From the NCBI GenBank assembly GCA_017883605.1, contig JADGNH010000039.1:1-14133 (forward strand): a stretch of DNA of 14,133 nt, in the 5' to 3' direction. Source of the stretch: Methanobacteriaceae archaeon (GTDB lineage: Archaea > Methanobacteriota > Methanobacteria > Methanobacteriales > Methanobacteriaceae). Made by a program: the position numbers and the translations under genes. The notes beneath the pieces were generated by a model. The model saw only the letters and a list, made by a program, of their open reading frames with translations, had not been told where the DNA came from and made no database searches. How positions within the stretch are numbered: the first letter of the stretch is position 1; the number at the start of each line of letters is the position of its first letter. Below are positions 13,518-14,133 of the stretch, piece after piece.

Positions 13518-13530
13518 CTTATTATACTTT
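13518..13530 (+). promoter_or_regulatory. TATA box for the HIT gene
   Basis: TTATTATACTTTT lies about 24-28 nt before the ATG at 13547. With no Shine-Dalgarno site upstream, the mRNA is probably leaderless. Confidence 0.4.
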
Positions 13531-13546
13531 TAACTTATTATAATTC

Positions 13547-14011
13547 ATGCCTGTAGAGAATATTGAAGAAAGCTGGAATCATGACTATGGAGATTATATA
13601 CTGGATACTGAGCACTGGGTGATCTTTCTGGCTCCCAACCAGAGTAAACTCGGGACCTGTGTGGTGGCCCTTAAAAGGGATGAAGTAGACCTGGCAGGAT
13701 TAAAAAAAGAAGAATGGAAAGATTTCACCAGAATAGTGGATAAATTAGAGGATACGGTTAAGGAGGTGTTCCAGGCCACCATGTTCAACTGGGGCTGTTT
13801 AATGAACGCTTCTTATCTGCAGAACCCTCCTGATCCCCATGTCCACTGGCATTTCATTCCCCGCTACAAATATCCAGTAAAATTTGCTGGTTTAACATTC
13901 GATGACCTATTTTTTGGTTATATGAAGTTTCAGCCATCTAAAGAGATTTCCTTAGAAGTTAAAGAAAGAATAATAAACAAGATTAAAGAGAATTTAATCA
14001 GTAAGATTTGA
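13547..14011 (+). CDS. HIT family nucleotide hydrolase
   Basis: A 154-residue histidine-triad protein with the catalytic motif PHVHWHFIPRY, in which His98, His100 and His102 form the triad and the middle one attacks the phosphate. DPHVHWH preceded by the helix of KKEEWKDFTRIVDKLEDTVKEVF is the usual HIT layout, with strands WVIFLAPNQ and GTCVVALKR before it. HIT enzymes of this type hydrolyse or phosphorolyse dinucleoside polyphosphates or AMP-linked substrates; which one applies here is not visible. The C-terminal part (110-154, with FDDLFFGYMKF) extends beyond the core and may close over the active site. It has no ribosome binding site and appears leaderless. Confidence 0.88.
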   Translation: MPVENIEESWNHDYGDYILDTEHWVIFLAPNQSKLGTCVVALKRDEVDLAGLKKEEWKDFTRIVDKLEDTVKEVFQATMFNWGCLMNASYLQNPPDPHVHWHFIPRYKYPVKFAGLTFDDLFFGYMKFQPSKEISLEVKERIINKIKENLISKI

Positions 14012-14054
14012 ATATTTGTTCGATGATTAGCAATGCACTATTTAAGCAAATAAA

Positions 14055-14132
14055 CTTAGATTATCTGAAAAAGATACTAAGATTATCTGAGATAGAAAAT
14101 AGATATTTGAGGAAGATACTAAGATTATCTGA
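14055..14132. repeat. direct repeats of an AGATACTAAGATTATCTGA unit at the window edge
   Basis: A 20-bp sequence ending GATTATCTGA occurs exactly at 14071-14090 and 14113-14132 (offset 42 nt). A partial third copy (TTAGATTATCTGA) ends at about 14068. The array may continue past the end of the window. Confidence 0.65.
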
Positions 14133-14133
14133 T

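Overview
The window looks like chromosomal DNA of a methanogenic archaeon, most probably a Methanobacterium-type member of the Methanobacteriaceae. It is AT-rich, and its promoters are archaeal TATA boxes (for example at 2328-2336, 8301-8309 and 9403-9412). Several genes appear to have very short or no leaders, while others carry Shine-Dalgarno sites of the GGAGGTGAT type. It encodes an archaeal NucS mismatch endonuclease and a small CxxxH protein of a kind I associate with methanogens. This assignment is by sequence feel and not by any search. I see no rRNA, tRNA, CRISPR array, insertion sequence or integrase.

Layout. On the left (1-2203, minus strand) are a possible 39-residue protein, a Nit2-like carbon-nitrogen hydrolase and a membrane-anchored alpha/beta hydrolase. 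From 2354 to 7257 everything reads on the plus strand: an MntA/HepT (nucleotidyltransferase/HEPN) toxin-antitoxin pair, a stand-alone ThsB-like TIR protein, a 70-residue conserved protein, and then a MoxR AAA+ ATPase, a CoxE-type VWA protein and a two-TM protein with an FHA domain. From 7501 to 9358 (minus strand) there is a calcineurin-like phosphatase and NucS, separated by an extreme A-rich/T-rich spacer. A membrane M48 metalloprotease follows at 9835-11256 (plus). A GNAT acetyltransferase and a DHA2-type MFS exporter lie on the minus strand (11374-13380), and a HIT hydrolase ends the window on the plus strand (13547-14011).

How they may work together. MntA and HepT are a classical module in which MntA nucleotidylates a tyrosine next to the HEPN RNase active site. 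Their promoter carries two inverted repeats directly upstream of the TATA box, and part of that pattern recurs before the TIR gene. The MoxR-VWA pair is a chaperone-like ATPase with a metal-dependent adhesion-site partner. The neighbouring FHA membrane protein could tether phosphothreonine signals to it, and the nearby phosphatase is a possible but unproven counterpart. Together 2354-7257 looks like an accessory stress/defence island beside housekeeping genes.

A second theme is structural. The intergenic regions contain several perfect or near-perfect two-copy tandem duplications of 13-30 bp. Two of these duplications (one perfect, one degenerate) include the 3' end and stop codon of a gene. 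I read them as slippage scars accumulating in spacers, some of which supply T-tracts usable as archaeal terminators.
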